Assembly (NCBI RefSeq): GCF_009389715.1
Contig: NW_024067677.1
Coordinates: 1,178,001 to 1,242,000, forward strand
Source of the DNA: Phoenix dactylifera
Lineage: Eukaryota > Streptophyta > Magnoliopsida > Arecales > Arecaceae
Length of the DNA: 64,000 nt
Reading direction: 5' to 3'
Below the pieces are notes generated by a model. That model ran no database searches. It was not told the DNA's origin and worked only from the letters and a program-made list of their open reading frames with translations. The position numbers and the translations under genes are program-made. Positions 20,188 through 30,580 of this stretch are shown one piece after another (position 1 is the first letter of the stretch; every line of letters starts with the position of its first letter).

Positions 20188-22319
20188 TGTTGGAGGGCGT
20201 CTCTCGGCCTCGAGCCGCCACACCAAGCCTTGCACCTTGGCACCTCGCGGATGCCTTAGAAATGTAGGAACGCGGGCCGAACGGGTAACGCCGGGTGCTA
20301 TGCAATCCTTAGGACGGTCACGGATACAAGTCAAGGGGCGGGCCTACTGGCTGCAGCTTGGCCCGGCCCTTAGCTTGTAGGGAATGGTGGACACGCTCCT
20401 TTGGATGGCCGTGGAAATCAAGACAAGGGGCGGGTCTATTGGTTGCAGCTTGGCCCGACCCTTGGCTTGAAGAAGAAAACAATCACTCAATAGAAGATAT
20501 GTAGAGGAAAGCTTAAGGATTGATTCTATTCCCAAATTGAAGCTACAAGCATAAATCTAGAGGAAACTATGATTGGTCTTCCCTAGCCCAAGTCCAAGAG
20601 CAAGCTCAAGGACCGAATACAATAGGGCAAAGCCCTCCCAAGCCTAAGGCCGAAATACAAGAGAATACATATGACATAATATCTAAGCTCCCAAATGTGC
20701 CTCTCCGGCTTATTTATAGGCATCCAAGTCCCCATATGGCTGCCCAAAGGAGTGGCTAAGGCATGGCTTCCTAGGGCCTAGGCATGGCTAAGGCCTAGGT
20801 GACATGTGGCACAAGGCTGCAGCCGTGGCATGGTGGCTGCAGCACTTTGGCATGGCTGTGACATGGCCTGGCAGGGCGTGGCTGGCTGTGGCAAGGTGTT
20901 GGCATGGCATGGCTGCTGCAGGGGCTGGCAGGGTGGAATGGCTGGGCTGCAGGCTGCTGGCAGGTGGAATGGCTGGCTGCAGGCTGCTAGCAGGATGGCA
21001 TGGTCTTTGGCAGGCAGGCTTGGGCATGGGTGTGGCTGTAGGGCCATGGACATGGCTGCAGCAGGCTGGACAGGCTGAGCAGGGTGCTGGCAGGGCAGGC
21101 ATGGCCCTTGGTAGGCGGCAGGACAAGGCTGGGCATGGCTGCAGGCTGGCTGGCCATGGCCTGGCCTTGGCAGGGCATGGCCACGGCCTGGCAGGGCTGG
21201 CAGGGGCTGGCTGGCCATGGCCTGGCGCTGGGCAGGCCAGGGCATGGCCTTGGCAGGCGCTGGGCAGATGGCCTGGCCGGCCTGGGCGCAGGGCATGGCG
21301 CTGGCAGGCTGCAGGCGGCCGGGCATGGGCGGCCAGGCTCTTGGCTGGGCGCTGGCAGGGGCCTGGCACTGGTTGGGCGCATGGTCTGGCAGGGGCTCCA
21401 GCATGGGCGCTGCAGGCTGGAATGGGCGTGCACAGGGTCTGGCAGGCTGGGCGCATGGCCTGGCAGGCTTGGCAGGCGGCCAGGCGGGCGGCATGGCCTT
21501 GGCCGGGCTGGCCTGGCGCTGGGCGGCATGGGCGCGGCAGAGCTGCCACGTGGGCGGGCGGGCGCGTGCCGGGCGCGCGCGGGCGGGCGCGGGACGCGCG
21601 CGGGCGGGCGCGGGGCGCGCGCGGTCGGTTGCGCCTGGGCGAGCCGGGGCGGGCGCGGGGCGCGCGTGGGCGGGCTCGGGGCGCGCGCTGTCGGGCGCGC
21701 CTGGGCGAGCCGGGGCGGGCGCGCCTGGGTGCGCGCGGGCGGGCGCGCACTATCCTGCGGCCGGCGAGGTTCGGGCGGCCGAACCTCGCCCGGTAGCAGG
21801 CGCACTGCGCGGTGCGGGCGCACACGCGCGCGTGTGGGCGCGGGCAGCGCGCGCGCGGCCTGGGTGGGCGCGGCCTGGGCCTGGACGCGCGCGGCCAGGG
21901 CCTGGGCGCGCGCGGGCGCACGCGGCCGCGGCCTGGGCGCGCGCGGGGGCGTGCAGTGGCCGCGTACGGCCGTGGCTTGGGCCGTGCACGGCCGTGCCGT
22001 GGCTTGGGGCTGCTGGGCCTTGCCTTGGCCGACCTTGGGGATGCTTGGCCAAGTCTTGGCCCCTCCCCCAAGCCAAGAGTTTGGCCGGGGCCTTGTGCTT
22101 GGCGATGCTCTCCTTTGGCCTTCTCTAGGCCTTGAATCCTCCTTGGTTGCAAGCCCCAACGGCGGTGTTCATGGAGGGTCCTCATCACGTGGTCATGCGC
22201 GGGCGAGCGCAAGACTTTGGCCATGGTTTGGCCCTCCTTTGGCACCGTCAAGGCCCAAAGTCTTCCACGGTTGGCTTCTTGGCGGTGTGGTGGGCTTGGG
22301 TCCGCAACATTCTCCCTCC
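20188..22319 (-). repeat. Element 2 LTR (3' LTR), 2132 bp
   Basis: Complete TG...CA LTR. The TATA box (minus) is at 20710-20719 and the GC-rich U3 runs from about 20790 to 22120, with a CpG-dense core at 21540-21960. It is about 240 bp longer than the partner LTR, mainly because part of that core (around 21650-21930) is missing from the right LTR. Confidence 0.88.
20710..20719 (-). promoter_or_regulatory. TATA box in element 2 left LTR
   Basis: The minus strand reads CTATAAATAA in the same relative position as in the other three LTRs (partners at 13401, 17247 and 24419). Confidence 0.6.
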
Positions 22320-23796
22320 CTTGAAAAATATCCTTGTCCTCAAGGATAATGAGTGGATGCCGCCGGATCATCTCATCATGGTCTTCCCAAGTGGCCTCTT
22401 CTCTCGGCATTCCTCCCCATTGAAACATTACTTGCCAGAGTTGTGTCATGGCTCTCTTCAAGTCGGCCCATGTTTCTCTTGACTTCGGGCTCCCTTCAAA
22501 CTCTCTCTTCTTAGCCACTAACCCATAATCATTCGCGAAGCGCCGATGGTAGCCGATTGACCCCAAGTCCACCCTTAGGGCCGAGATCTCCACAAAGGCC
22601 TCAACCTTTCGTGGACCAAAATTTACTCCTCCCAAAGTGTGGCCCATATAGCCCAACTCGAATGTACACTTAGAAGGCTCGATGTAGAAGTGGTGATTCT
22701 CCACAACCTCCGAGTGCTTCATGTGCTTCTCCATGGACCCGGAATGGATCCAAGTATTATCAAGGGAAACTAAAATGAACTTCCTCAAGTAAGGCTTAAG
22801 TACCTCATTCGAAGCGGCTTGTAGGATGGATGATTTTTGAACTCCCGATGAGGCATGCCAAGTGCATTCGGCCTCCTCCTTCTTAGCGCAATGTCCGGCC
22901 TTCTCGTCATGCTCCACCTCCTTGCCTTCTTCCTTTGACTTCTTAGTTCTTGTGCCCTCATCTTTCCGGCATGCTGCAGAATTTGTTTCAGAAATTTCTG
23001 CAACTATTGAAGTTGTTGGTGCGGTAATTTCGGTCACCATATGATCCTCTTCCTTGGGCACCCCTTCCTCATTTTTTTTACCAACCTCCTCCAAGAGTGC
23101 TTGATCAGCCTCTTGCTGCTTGGATGCTTCATCGGGTGTTTCATCATGCTCGATCATCCTTTGTTGTAGGGGCTCTTTGCTGAAATTTGGGAAGTCCAAG
23201 GTAGACTCCCTCTCTTGGGGCCGTGGTCCTCCCATAGCCTCCTCACCATGGTCAGCAATATTTGGCTCCTTTCTCTCCTCCATATCTTTTCTTGGGTCTC
23301 CAAGGTTTAGATCATGGGAAATCTCCTCCGTGGGTTGTCTTATATGATAATGGCTAGCCCCAAGCTTCATACACTTTCGGGCCTCCTCTAACTCCCTTTT
23401 TATCATCATCAATTGGCCCTCTCTCCACCTTCTTTCTCCATAGCCATGCTCTCCATGGCGGCTAGCATAGCTACTTGCTCCTTGAGCACTCCTATACTCT
23501 CCTCTTTTTTCTTCTTCTCTCCACCAACTTTCTTTCTTTTCTTCTCTTCTCTTTTCTTCTCTTTTCCTTTCTTCTCGATCCTCCACTTGGCCCCGCCGAG
23601 AGGCGTGCGACCAATGTTCATTTCTCCTCACTTCTTTCTCCCCTTTTTTCTCTTCTTTTCTCCTTTTTTCTCTCATTCTCATATACTCATCTTTTCTCTC
23701 TCTCTCTTCCCTATCCCTTAGATTCTCTCTAATCTTGGCTAGGGTCACATTCGCCCTCTTCAAACATGCCTCACTCTCCTCCATAATGTTTACCAT
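20788..23796 (-). pseudogene. 1002-codon frame: gag/pol remnant of element 2 read through into U3
   Basis: Residues 1-~120 are a Glu/Arg/Lys-rich coiled-coil-like region. Residues ~150-350 form an acidic linker. Residues ~365-410 match the end of gypsy reverse transcriptase (FYIEPSKCTFELGYMGHTLGG, then GYHRRFANDYG). The pol C-terminus (WEDHDEMIRRHPLIILEDKD) lies at about 465-485. From about residue 492 the frame leaves the internal domain and runs 510 codons through the 3' LTR U3, giving an Arg/Pro/Ala-rich tail. The tail is most simply an accident of GC-rich DNA, since other frames are open there too. The YxDD motif, protease and integrase are absent. Confidence 0.65.
22320..22337 (-). other. 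Polypurine tract of element 2
   Basis: The minus strand reads TTTCAAGGGAGGGAGAAT beside the 3' LTR, matching the place and composition of the element 1 tract. Confidence 0.65.
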
Positions 23797-23831
23797 ATTA
23801 ACCCAAAGTAGAATTTGAAATTATTTTTTTA

Positions 23832-23895
23832 GGGTTGTAGGCGTTACCTCTTAGGAAGAGATCTTCCTAATGAAACCTTTCAATGAAAGCACCAT
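23832..23895 (-). promoter_or_regulatory. Conserved leader block and primer-binding site of element 2
   Basis: TGGTGCTTTCATTG on the minus strand adjoins the 5' LTR. The same GGAAGAGATCTTCC-containing leader as in element 1 (16732-16790) follows. Confidence 0.6.
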
Positions 23896-25783
23896 TATTG
23901 GAGGGCGTCTCTCGGCCCCGAGCCGCCACACCAAGCCTTGCACCTTGGCATCTCGCGGATGCCTTAGAAATGTAGGAACGCAGGCCGAACGGGTAACGCC
24001 GGGTGCTATGCAATCCTTGGGACGGTCGCGGATACAAGTCAAGGGGCGGGCCTACTGGCTGCAGCTTGGCCCGGCCCTTAGCTTGTAGGGAATGGTAGAC
24101 ACGCTCCTTTGGATGGCCGTGGGAATCAAGACAAGGGGCGGGTCTACTGGTTGCAGCTTGGCCCGACCCTTGGCTTGAGAAGAAAACAATCACTCAATAG
24201 AAGATATGTAGAGGAAAGCTTAAGGATTGATTCTATTCCCAAATTGAAGCTACAAGCATAAATCTAGAGGAAACTATGATTGGTCTTCCCTAGCCCAAGT
24301 CCAAGAGCAAGCTCAAGGACCGAATACAATAGGGCAAAGCCCTCCCAAGCCTAAGGCCGAAATACAAGAGAATACATATGACATAATATCTAAGCTCCCA
24401 AATGTGCCTCTCCAAGGCTTATTTATAGGCATCCAAGTCCCCATATGGCTGCCCAAAGGAGTGGCTAAGGCATGGCTTCCTAGGGCCTAGGCATGGCTAA
24501 GGCCTAGGTGACATGTGGCACAAGGCTGCAGCCTTGGCATGGTGGCTGCAGCACTTTGGCATGGCTGTGACATGGCCTGGCAGGGCGTGGCTGGCTGTGG
24601 CAAGGTGTTGGCATGGCATGGCTGCTGCAGGGGCTGGCAGGGTGGAATGGCTGGGCTGCAGGCTGCTGGCAGGTGGAATGGCTGGCTGCAGGCTGCTGGC
24701 AGGATGGCATGGTCTTTGGCAGGCAGGCCAGGGCATGGGTGTGGCTGTAGGGCCATGGACATGGCTGCAGCAGGCTGGACAGGCTGAGCAGGGTGCTGGC
24801 AGGGCAGGCAGGGCCCTTGGCAGGCGGCAGGACAAGGCTGGGCATGGCTGCAGGCTGGCTGGCCATGGCAGGGCATGGCCACGGCCTGGCAGGGCTGGCA
24901 GGGGCTGGCTGGCCATGGCCTGGCGCTGGGCAGGCCAGGGCATGGCCTTGGCAGGCGCTGGGCAGATGGCCTGGCTGGCCTGGGCGCAGGGCATGGCGCT
25001 GGCAGGCTGCAGGCGGCAGGGCATGGGCGGCCAGGCTCTTGGCTGGGCGCTGGCAGGGGCCTGGCACTGGCTGGGCGCATGGTCTGGCAGGGGCTCCAGC
25101 ATGGGCGCTGCAGGCTGGAATGGGCGTGCACAGGGTCTGGCAGGCTGGGCGCATGGCCTGGCAGGCTTGGCAGGTGGCCAGGCGGGCGGCATGGCCTTGG
25201 CCGGGCTGGCCTGGCGCTGGGCGGCATGGGCGCGGCAGAGCTGCCACGTGGGCGGGCGGGCGCGTGCCGGGCGCGCGCGGGCGGGCGCGGGGCGCGCGCG
25301 GTCGGGCGCGCCTGGGCGAGCCGGGGCGGGCGCGGGGCGCGCGTGGGCGGTCTCGGGGCGCGCGTGGGCGGGCGCGCACCGCCCGGCGGCCAGGGCCTGG
25401 GCGCGCGCGGGCGCGCGCGGGGGCGTGCAGTGGCCGCGTACGGCCGTGGCTTGGGCCGTGCACGGCCGTGCCGTGGCTTGGGGCTGCTGGGCCTTGCCTT
25501 GGCCGACCTTGGGGATGCTTGGCCAAGTCTTGGCCCCTCCCCCAAGCCAAGAGTTTGGCCGGGGCCTTGTGCTTGGCGATGCTCTCCTTTGGCCTTCTCT
25601 AGGCCTTGAATCCTCCTTGGTTGCAAGCCCCAACGGCGGTGTTCATGGAGGGTCCTCATCACGTGGTCATGCGCGGGCGAGCGCAAGACTTTGGCCATAG
25701 TTTGGCCCTCCTTTGGCACCGTCAAGGCCCAAAGTCTTCCACGGTTGGCTTCTTGGCGGTGTGGTGGGCTTGGGTCCGCAACA
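23896..25783 (-). repeat. Element 2 LTR (5' LTR), 1888 bp
   Basis: Homologous to 20188-22319 with a CpG-core deletion. The first base pair of the terminus is mutated (TA instead of TG). The TATA box (minus) is at 24419-24428. Confidence 0.86.
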
Positions 25784-26165
25784 GGCCTGGGCGTGCGTTG
25801 GCGCGTGCAGCTGCGGCCTGGTCGCGCACGGGCGCGTGCGGTGGGCGCACATGAGCGTGGCTTGGGTCGCGCACAGGTGTGCCGTGCCTTTGGCATGCTT
25901 GGCCCACTCTTGGTTGACCTTGGAGATGCTTGGCCAAGCATTGGGAGCCTTGGCTTGGCCGAGGCTTGGCCAAGTGTGAATGGGCTTGGCCTAGGCTTGG
26001 CCAAGTGTGAATGGGTTTGGCTAAGGTCCGGCCACCCCTCCAAGCAAAGTAATTGGCCCGGATCTTGAGTTTGGCAATTGCACGACCCTCCTTTGGCATC
26101 ATCCGGGCACGGGCTCCTCCTTGGTTGTGGGATCCGACGGTGGTGTTCACGGAAGGTCCTCAACA
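25784..26165 (-). mobile_element. Element-1-type LTR fragment, part 2
   Basis: Continues part 1 (19895-20187) after the nested element, beginning with the second GGCCT, and ends at CCTCAACA followed by GCGTG, exactly like the end of the element 1 right LTR at 18482. Confidence 0.86.
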
Positions 26166-26274
26166 GCGTGCCTGCATGCGCGTGCGTCTGTGTCTGTGTG
26201 TCTGCATGTGTGTGTGTGTCATGCGCGTGTCTGTGTGTCTGCGTGTGTGTGCGTGTCGTGCGTGCATGCGTGTG

Positions 26275-26320
26275 TGGGTGGGGTGGGGTGGGGTGGGGGG
26301 GGGGGGGGGGGGGGGGCGGG
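26275..26320 (+). repeat. G-run / GGGGT microsatellite
   Basis: Several GGGGT units followed by 22 consecutive G and then CGGG; it could form a G-quadruplex. The homologous place in copy A (18590-18605) has GGGT units and only 10 G. Confidence 0.85.
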
Positions 26321-26329
26321 TTGTCGGCC

Positions 26330-26615
26330 TTCAATTTTCATGAGGTTCTAGGTCCCAAGGTAGTGAGAGTGGTGTACCTATCAAACTTCCAAGGATGGTT
26401 GTTGAGCCGTCGCGGGCCCCTCGCGTGCCGAGGCGAGACACTTCTCGACTCTCTTTGCTCCTCGAGTCTCCTCTTGGTTTCTTGGGGGAGTCTCCTGTCA
26501 GTAGATTTGCGGCGGGAGGCAATGACTTTCTTGACATAGACATACTTGTCGGCTTGTGCCAATATTTCAGCAAAGTCGAAGGAAAAACGCTTTCCTTTGA
26601 TTGAGGTTGATCTAG
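26330..26615 (-). pseudogene. Gypsy gag C-terminal relic (copy B)
   Basis: Same decayed gag end as at 18610-18890 (AQADKYVYVKKVIASRRK, FDRYTTLTTLGPR on the minus strand), duplicated with the flank. Confidence 0.5.
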
Positions 26616-26933
26616 CTAGCAGCTGGACCCTTCCTCTAGTGCTAATCTATAGCCGCCATATCCAAACCGAGATAGAAGCGCAGCTTGGACAACCCTGAGG
26701 TCTACTGGAGGCAGGCAGAGGGTTGAGGCATGCATTGGGCGCTGGACTTCTCTGTTGGGTGGCCTGCAAGAAGTCCATCTGCTGGAAGATTTTCGGCGGG
26801 AGACCGTCCAATGCTTAAGTCAAAACAACGAGGCAACAATATGGAAGGGAGAGATTTTAGCAGATTGAGGGCTCTATAAGAAGGGTAGCATATTGCAGAT
26901 CTCAGGTCCTCCGAGTTTTTCTCGTTATATAGG

Positions 26934-27674
26934 TGTGAGGACCCGTGCGGGCGTGTGTTTAGTCCCACATCGGTTATTCGCTGGGTAGATCTTGGGTATT
27001 TATACAGGATCAAGGAACCCAAAAAGTACCTTCCGGCTAGCCATTTTGGGTGAGGTCCTGAGTTGTTACAAATGGTATCAGAGCGGACCCGGCTCATAAC
27101 CTATGTGGACTAGGGGACACTGCAGCACGGATCTATTGGGGCTGACCACGGGCCAATCGTGGTGTTTGTGATTAGATTTGAATAGATATGAACCCTTAGC
27201 CTGACGAGGACGTCAGGGCTTGAACGGGGGGAGTATGTGAGGACCCGTGCGGGCGTGTGTTTAGTCCCACATCGGTTATTCGCTGGGTAGATCTTGGGTA
27301 TTTATACAGGATCAAGGAACCCAAAAAGTACCTTCCGGCTAGCCATTTTGGGTGAGGTCCTGAGTTGTTACAAATGGTATCAGAGCGGACCCGGCTCATA
27401 ACCTATGTGGACTAGGGGACACTGCAGCACGGATCTATTGGGGCTGACCACGGGCCAATCGTGGTGTTTGTGATTAGATTTGAATAGATATGAACCCTTA
27501 GCCTGACGAGGACGTCAGGGCTTGAACGGGGGGAGTATGTGAGGACCCGTGCGGGCGTGTGTTTAGTCCCACATCGGTTATTCGCTGGGTAGATCTTGGG
27601 TATTTATACAGGATCAAGGAACCCAAAAAGTACCTTCCGGCTAGCCATTTTGGGTGAGGTCCTGAGTTGTTACA
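26934..27674 (+). mobile_element. Tandem TRIM: LTR-internal-LTR-internal-LTR
   Basis: Three 137-bp LTRs (26934-27070, 27236-27372, 27538-27674), each TGTGAGGACC...GTTGTTACA, alternate with two 165-bp internal domains. Each internal domain starts with a perfect initiator-Met primer-binding site TGGTATCAGAGC (27073-27084 and 302 bp further on) and ends with a polypurine tract ACGGGGGGAGTA. The array is flanked by ATAGG (26929-26933 and 27675-27679). There is no coding capacity. LTRs and internal domains look identical by eye, so the element is young, and the TTTAGTCCCACATCGG motif is common to plant TRIM families. The tandem form is best explained by unequal LTR-LTR recombination. Confidence 0.93.
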
Positions 27675-28088
27675 ATAGGGAAGCCAACCTTGTCATTATC
27701 TAGGTCGATGTGATATGTAATGCCAGGTAGCGGCTAGTAGTACGACTACAACATGGGGGTCACTCTGTATAGGCAAAGTGCGGTGCAGGTCTGACGCGGG
27801 ATATATGAGTTGCCATGTTAGGGTTGTCGGTTGTTGGGGTTGTCAGCCCGTGTCAACACATGCTCATTGTTCTCCATGGCGTAACTCATCGGCCGGTGCC
27901 AAAGTTGTTCACTTCAGTTTATATTTGAGGATAAAGGGTTGGTCGGGCCGATGTCGGGGTATCCAGTATTTCCCCTATCACATATAAATATTAATATTGT
28001 GAAGGTATTACCATAATTTTATATATGTATGAGGGTAAATATATTAATTATGGATTCTTAGATTCAGTTGAGCACCATTCTCCATTGT

Positions 28089-28277
28089 CTATCCGGCTTC
28101 TTTAATCAGTTTCGTTCTCAAGTATACCATTAGTATGGTCGCCCGACTTTCTCCAAATTGTTGGATAATCTCATCCACAGCCTCTTTCTGATCCATGGAC
28201 TCAATCAACTCCTTGTTTCGGTTCTCAACATTTCCTCTTAAGATCTGAACACATCCCTGCATAGCTTGATCTAGCAT
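28089..28277 (-). other. Unrecognised short open frame (present in both flank copies)
   Basis: A 62-codon frame beginning MLDQAMQGCVQILRGN with a Glu/Lys-rich middle, duplicated in a broken form at about 19610-19800. I recognise no family. It may be a remnant of the gypsy element whose gag lies further left, or chance. Confidence 0.2.
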
Positions 28278-28376
28278 CCAAACAAGGCCGAAAAGATAGC
28301 TTACGAGAATGCTCCTCCAAGCATCCTATCCCGGTCCTCTTTCCTTCTCTCGTCCGCCGTCGGCCTTTGCTCCCTC

Positions 28377-28515
28377 ATGATTCTCGCGTCCTCCTCTTCC
28401 TTCGCTCCGCCCCGTCGCTCACCGCGCACCTCTCGCACTCTCTCCGCCTCGGCCTACGACCCGCCCCTCGAGGTTTGCGTCAATGTCTCCACTACCGTCC
28501 TGGCTTGAGATGTTT
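28377..28515 (+). pseudogene. Broken first exon resembling plastid dehydroascorbate reductase (DHAR3-like)
   Basis: From an ATG at 28377 the frame gives a 24-residue Ser/Arg/Pro-rich stretch like a plastid transit peptide (MILASSSSFAPPRRS...), then SASAYDPPLEVCVNVSTT. Plant plastid DHARs begin their mature part with PLEVCVKASxTxP, so the match is good for about 12 residues. The frame then hits TGA where the family continues toward the active-site CPFC region. No further DHAR exons were found downstream. The piece is most likely a gene fragment or decayed copy; an alternative is a real exon with a donor at GAG|GTTTGC (28472/28473). Confidence 0.45.
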
Positions 28516-30580
28516 ATATGATGCAATGCTGTTCCTTTGATACTTAATGTTTGTTTTTGAGATGGTGCATTATCCGGTTATTCTGCGAAAAGTTTGCCCT
28601 TGGCTAGTTAGTGAGCTTTCAGGCGGGAGTGATAAGAATATCTGCTAATATTGTTTATTATTCTCTATATTCACTTTTCGGAGGCCTTTTTCTTTGCCTG
28701 TTACTGCTTATTTTTATTTATTCCTGTTTTTGTGGCGGTTTGGATTGTGTTGAGAACAGTGAGTCGACTTGTAAATGCACCTTATTATGTGCCACTTATG
28801 CACAATCTAATGCAATTTCCGGGGGTAGGATTGAAGTCAGATTTCGCAATTAGATTTCCAAGTATAGTCTTATGTCCAGCACACTAGACTTTTTTTTGTT
28901 TGTTAAAAAAAAAAAATTGGAAGCACCTGCGTTCTGACATGAAGTAGGTGGATCTTGCTAACAATGCAGGATAGTAAATCTATTCTTATTGCTTGATGGG
29001 AAGAAAAAAGTAAGCTTCATCGGCAACTACAAAGTTCTTCAATGTATGCATTTTAAAATAGTGAAGATTGACGAACTCTCATACAAATTGGTGAAGGCTA
29101 GTCGGCTGAATTCCTCCCTCCTTCAATGCGAGAAAAAGCATTTAGGTTTGACCGATGACTGATAGCGTGAGCAAAATAAAGAAGAAAAAAAGACGAATTT
29201 GTTCATAAACTATGTTTTTTCGACTTCTACCACTCTGAAATCCAATAACTGCTTGTTGAACAGGTCAATTAGGGATGATTTTGAGCCTTACTTGTTGGCA
29301 AAATCTCAGATTATGGCCTTTCTTAAGAAATTAATGCAATTTCTTCCCTTACCGAGACCAATCCACTGGCTATGGCTTGTTGACTGGCTCTTGCTCGCTC
29401 ATGTCAAGGAAATGTTTGCGGTTGGCTCTTCAAATAATAATATTTCTTTTTGAAGGTTCATCGGGAGAGAAAGGATTTCTACTTACTTTGTGTGGCACCC
29501 CCTTATCCTTGATAGTAAACCGGATCGAGCCGGGGATCTTCTTGAAAATGAGAAGATCTAGTCTTATAGCCTTTTTCCAATGAAGGACTGAAGCCACCTG
29601 ACTCCTCTTCAACCCGAAGCGAGAAAGAGAATTTGCCTAAGCAGGCTGTCTTTCTTAAATTGATCTTGCCAACCCTGCTTGATGATTGCCATCATCTTCA
29701 GATCAGAAAGGGGATCTCGGATGGCATGAAACTGACTCTTTTACAAGGGAAAAGATGATTGCTGGGCAAGAGCCCTTACACAAATATAGGAATGTGAAGG
29801 ATTGGCAAACTACTTGAATCGACCAAGGAAGCTTTTCTTTTTAGTCTGCGATCGATTCCTCAAACCACCTTTCTCCTTAGCCTCTGGTCGGCTTAGAAAC
29901 TTTGCTTCAATTGGCTTCCCTTTCATCATAGTCTTCATGACACCCAGGATCTATCAAAGGTGCCGATGTGGTATCCGTAATGTTGAAGATGAACATTGAT
30001 TGATAGTTATGCTATTTTAATTATTTCTTCCGCCAATTTGACTTTTTCTGATTGGCCATTATAGTTCTTGTTATCAGTGTCACAAATCTTACCATTATAC
30101 TTAGTATGGATATGAGTGGGCATATTATCATCAGATCTTGATGTTAACATTATCTGTTTCATGATAAACATAAAGTTTTTTTTTTTGTCATTTTATATTA
30201 GAAATGCAATATGTTCATGTGGCACAGGGTTGGGTTGGTAGCTTTAGGTTAGATGAGTCCTTGGGTATAGAATTTATATTGTTTCCCTACTTCCAGATTA
30301 CTGTACCCATAGTTTTGTGGTGTTGTAATCTGAGATTTGTTTTTTGTTACCTGGATGAAGGAGATGACAACAATGCTTTGTTGGGTTAAGGGTCCATGGT
30401 CAAAGCGATTTCTAGTTTTTGATATATACTGTTTAGAAATCTGATTGTGGACAGATCTACTGAATCTTTATGGTATGGGGAGTGGATGAAGTTAGGGAAA
30501 ATATTTAATAATTCTAGGGTTAACCAATGTGTTGTGAAAGAGGATGATAGCAAGTTATGATCAGATATTTTCTGATCTGA
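28516..30580. other. Gene-free sequence, partly organelle-like in texture
   Basis: No gene is seen. The part 29000-29970 has near-even base composition and phrases such as GAGAGAAAGGATTTC and CGGATCGAGCCGGGGATC that resemble plant mitochondrial intergenic DNA, so a nuclear mitochondrial insertion is possible. No mitochondrial gene was recognised to prove it. The remainder is ordinary AT-rich DNA. Confidence 0.25.

Larger units (their letters stand above)
20188..25783 (-). mobile_element. Element 2: related non-autonomous LTR retrotransposon nested in an element-1 LTR
   Basis: LTRs at 20188-22319 and 23896-25783, flanked by GGCCT (20183-20187 and 25784-25788). Outer ends match element 1 (GTTGGAGGGCG and CGCAACA); the right LTR begins TATTGG rather than TGTTGG, a mutated terminus. 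The R/U5 part and the leader are homologous to element 1, but the coding interior is different. On the minus strand the interior encodes a charged N-terminal region, an acidic linker and the tail of a gypsy reverse transcriptase and pol C-terminus, with no protease, RNase H or integrase. LTR divergence by eye is lower than in element 1, consistent with later insertion. Confidence 0.9.
26166..28358. repeat. Flank duplication, copy B (with TRIM inserted)
   Basis: Second copy of the 18483-19894 segment. It differs by scattered base changes, an enlarged G run (22 G at 26295-26316 against 10 in copy A) and the 746-bp TRIM plus target repeat. It continues past 28358 into sequence not shared with copy A, so it is probably the ancestral right-hand flank. 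Confidence 0.88.

Noticed and set aside
24487..26334. 615-codon minus-strand frame
   Set aside because: It runs across LTR U3, a target-site duplication and a second LTR fragment, so it cannot be one ancestral gene.
12940..28400. CRISPR array or satellite centromere repeat
   Set aside because: No regular spacer-repeat pattern, and the repeats have clear LTR borders and target duplications.
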